Assembly: GCA_013812985.1 (NCBI GenBank)
Contig: JACCSN010000635.1
Location: 1-23,209, forward strand
Reading direction: 5' to 3'
DNA: 23,209 bases
From: Hyphomicrobiales bacterium
GTDB taxonomy: Bacteria > Pseudomonadota > Alphaproteobacteria > Rhizobiales > Afifellaceae
Part shown: positions 22,185 through 23,209 of the stretch, piece after piece
How positions within the stretch are numbered: the stretch's first letter is position 1
Layout: every line of letters begins with the position of its first letter
The notes under the pieces: generated by a model
What the model saw: the letters and a program-made list of their open reading frames with translations, nothing else
Told to the model about the DNA's origin: nothing
Database searches by the model: none
Made by a program: the position numbers and the translations under genes

Positions 22185-23209
22185 CTAGTTGACCCTGGTG
22201 GCCAAGCCCGTCGTCGATGAGGCCACGCCGACGCCGCCATTGATGATGCCGAAGAACTTCTGCAGATCGGTGGAGGGGGCGTTGGAGACGAAGATAACGT
22301 CGTTGTCGCGCATCAGGAACCGCTGGGCGGCGAAGTAGCCGGTCGGCTGCTTGAGGTCGAGCTGGTAGACGACCGGAACGCCGCCGCTCTGCGGGACGGG
22401 AGCCTTGTCGCCATTGGCGATCGAGGCGTAGACGGCCGGCTTCTCGTAGCGGAAGACGAAGACGCCGCGCGCATCGGCGCGGTTGTCGAGAAGACCGCCG
22501 GCGCGGCCCACCGCTTCGGCCAGCGTCAGCTTGTCCGTTTCGAAAGGATAGGTCGCGTTCTGGGATGTGGCCCCGAACGCCGTGTAGACCTGCGGATCCT
22601 TGAAAACGAAGATCTGATCGTCGGGCTGGAGGAAGACGTTCTGCCCCGGATCCTCGACGATCCTGGAGAGGCTCACCGTGCGCGACGTCGAGCCTCGCGT
22701 GAGGCGGACGAAGGTATCGTAGGCGGCGGCGCTCGAGCCGCCCGAGGAGGCGACGATATCCAGCAGCCGGTCGCCGTTCAGGTTAAGCGGCACTCGGCCG
22801 GGGCTGCCGACATCGCCCGTCACGGTGACGAAGGTGCTGGCGCTGTCGGCGATCGTGACGATCACCTGTGGCTCGATCGCCTTTTCGCGCAGCGCGGCCT
22901 CGATGCTCGTTTGCACCTGGGCCGGTGTCAGCCCGGCAGCCTTGACGGGGCCGACATAGGGGACGGTGATCATGCCGTTGCGGGCGACGGGCTGCGGCGG
23001 CAGGTTGACGCTCTTGGCGGCCCCCAGGGACCCGGCTTCGCCGGAGAACAGGCCACCCGCGGCGGCCTCGAAGATCGTGACTACGACGGTGTCGCCGATG
23101 CCGATCCTGAGATCGGGGGCGCCGCCGCCTTCGCCGAAGCTCGACGCAAGGCTTTCAGAGCCGTTCGCCGCCAGAGTATCGGCGACCGTGGCGTCGAGAG
23201 CGACGACGT
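22185..23209 (-). CDS. Polysaccharide export protein (Wza/KpsD type), truncated by the window edge
   Basis: The minus-strand frame is open from the TAG at 22185 to the window edge, about 341 codons, with the N-terminus and signal peptide outside. It reads DLRIGIGDTVVVTIFEAAAG, the start of the polysaccharide-export domain, then GMITVPYVGPVKAAGLTPAQ and EPQVIVTIADSAS. SLBB-type repeats follow: VTVTGDVGSPGRVPLNLNGD with LLDIVASSGG, then LTLAEAVGRAGGLLDNRADA with GVFVFRYEKP. The end YQLDLKQPTGYFAAQRFLMR and DNDVIFVSNAP is typical of the family. These proteins form the outer-membrane channel through which capsule or exopolysaccharide leaves the cell. The ATG at 22973 is internal and not the start. 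The gene is convergent with kpsS. Confidence 0.9.
   Translation of the reverse strand, partial: VVALDATVADTLAANGSESLASSFGEGGGAPDLRIGIGDTVVVTIFEAAAGGLFSGEAGSLGAAKSVNLPPQPVARNGMITVPYVGPVKAAGLTPAQVQTSIEAALREKAIEPQVIVTIADSASTFVTVTGDVGSPGRVPLNLNGDRLLDIVASSGGSSAAAYDTFVRLTRGSTSRTVSLSRIVEDPGQNVFLQPDDQIFVFKDPQVYTAFGATSQNATYPFETDKLTLAEAVGRAGGLLDNRADARGVFVFRYEKPAVYASIANGDKAPVPQSGGVPVVYQLDLKQPTGYFAAQRFLMRDNDVIFVSNAPSTDLQKFFGIINGGVGVASSTTGLATRVN

Overview
The window is GC-rich (roughly two thirds G+C) and looks like a chromosomal segment of an alphaproteobacterium, most likely in Hyphomicrobiales (Rhizobiales). This rests on family content read from the translations: a stand-alone DnaA domain-IV-like protein coupled to a DUF6456 protein, DUF5330, DUF1491, a DUF1214/DUF1254 membrane pair, a YcgN-type cysteine-cluster protein, and a full CtrA-type box (TTAA-N7-TTAA). 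No database search was possible, so family names are by recognition.

Left part (about 1-10,165), mostly ordinary chromosomal genes. In order: a truncated conserved hypothetical; the DnaA-like/DUF6456 pair with a 4-bp ATGA overlap; sufE and a DUF5330 gene on the minus strand; a plus-strand operon of a degenerate histidine-kinase-like membrane protein, a peptidoglycan-binding-domain membrane protein and DUF1491; a 400-bp spacer with a tRNA-like 3' end and a 14-bp tandem duplication; a 63-aa protein; a minus-strand operon of a class A penicillin-binding protein, a DUF1214 protein and a DUF1254-like protein; ycgN; and two small unknown proteins, one behind a palindromic CtrA-like box.

Middle (about 10,165-13,330): a two-gene DUF1800-DUF1501 operon. 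The DUF1501 protein has a Tat signal, and the DUF1800 protein carries a methionine/glutamate-rich repeat insertion. The operon ends at a strong hairpin shared with the convergent gene that follows.

Right part (13,330-23,209): a capsule/exopolysaccharide locus. It holds a 767-aa fusion of a GT2-type glycosyltransferase with a capsule-synthase-like C-terminal half, an RmlB-type nucleotide-sugar 4,6-dehydratase, a protein with a ParB-like C-terminal motif, a duplicated-domain KpsC, a KpsS, and at the edge a truncated Wza/KpsD-type export protein. In characterised systems KpsC and KpsS build the beta-Kdo linker on a lipid anchor, Wza/KpsD-type proteins form the outer-membrane exit, and RmlB supplies a deoxy-sugar precursor. 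The fusion protein is a candidate chain-building enzyme. No ABC transporter (KpsM/T), Kdo-activation or polymerase gene is inside the window. A gene-free 615-bp stretch before the export gene contains inverted copies of a structured alphaproteobacterial intergenic repeat and a nested stem-loop.

The most unusual items are the GT2/capsule-synthase fusion, the ParB-like gene inside the capsule operon, the compensatory changes between the two repeat copies, the CtrA-like palindrome, and the Met-rich insertion in DUF1800. I found no CRISPR array, transposase, phage gene or rRNA.
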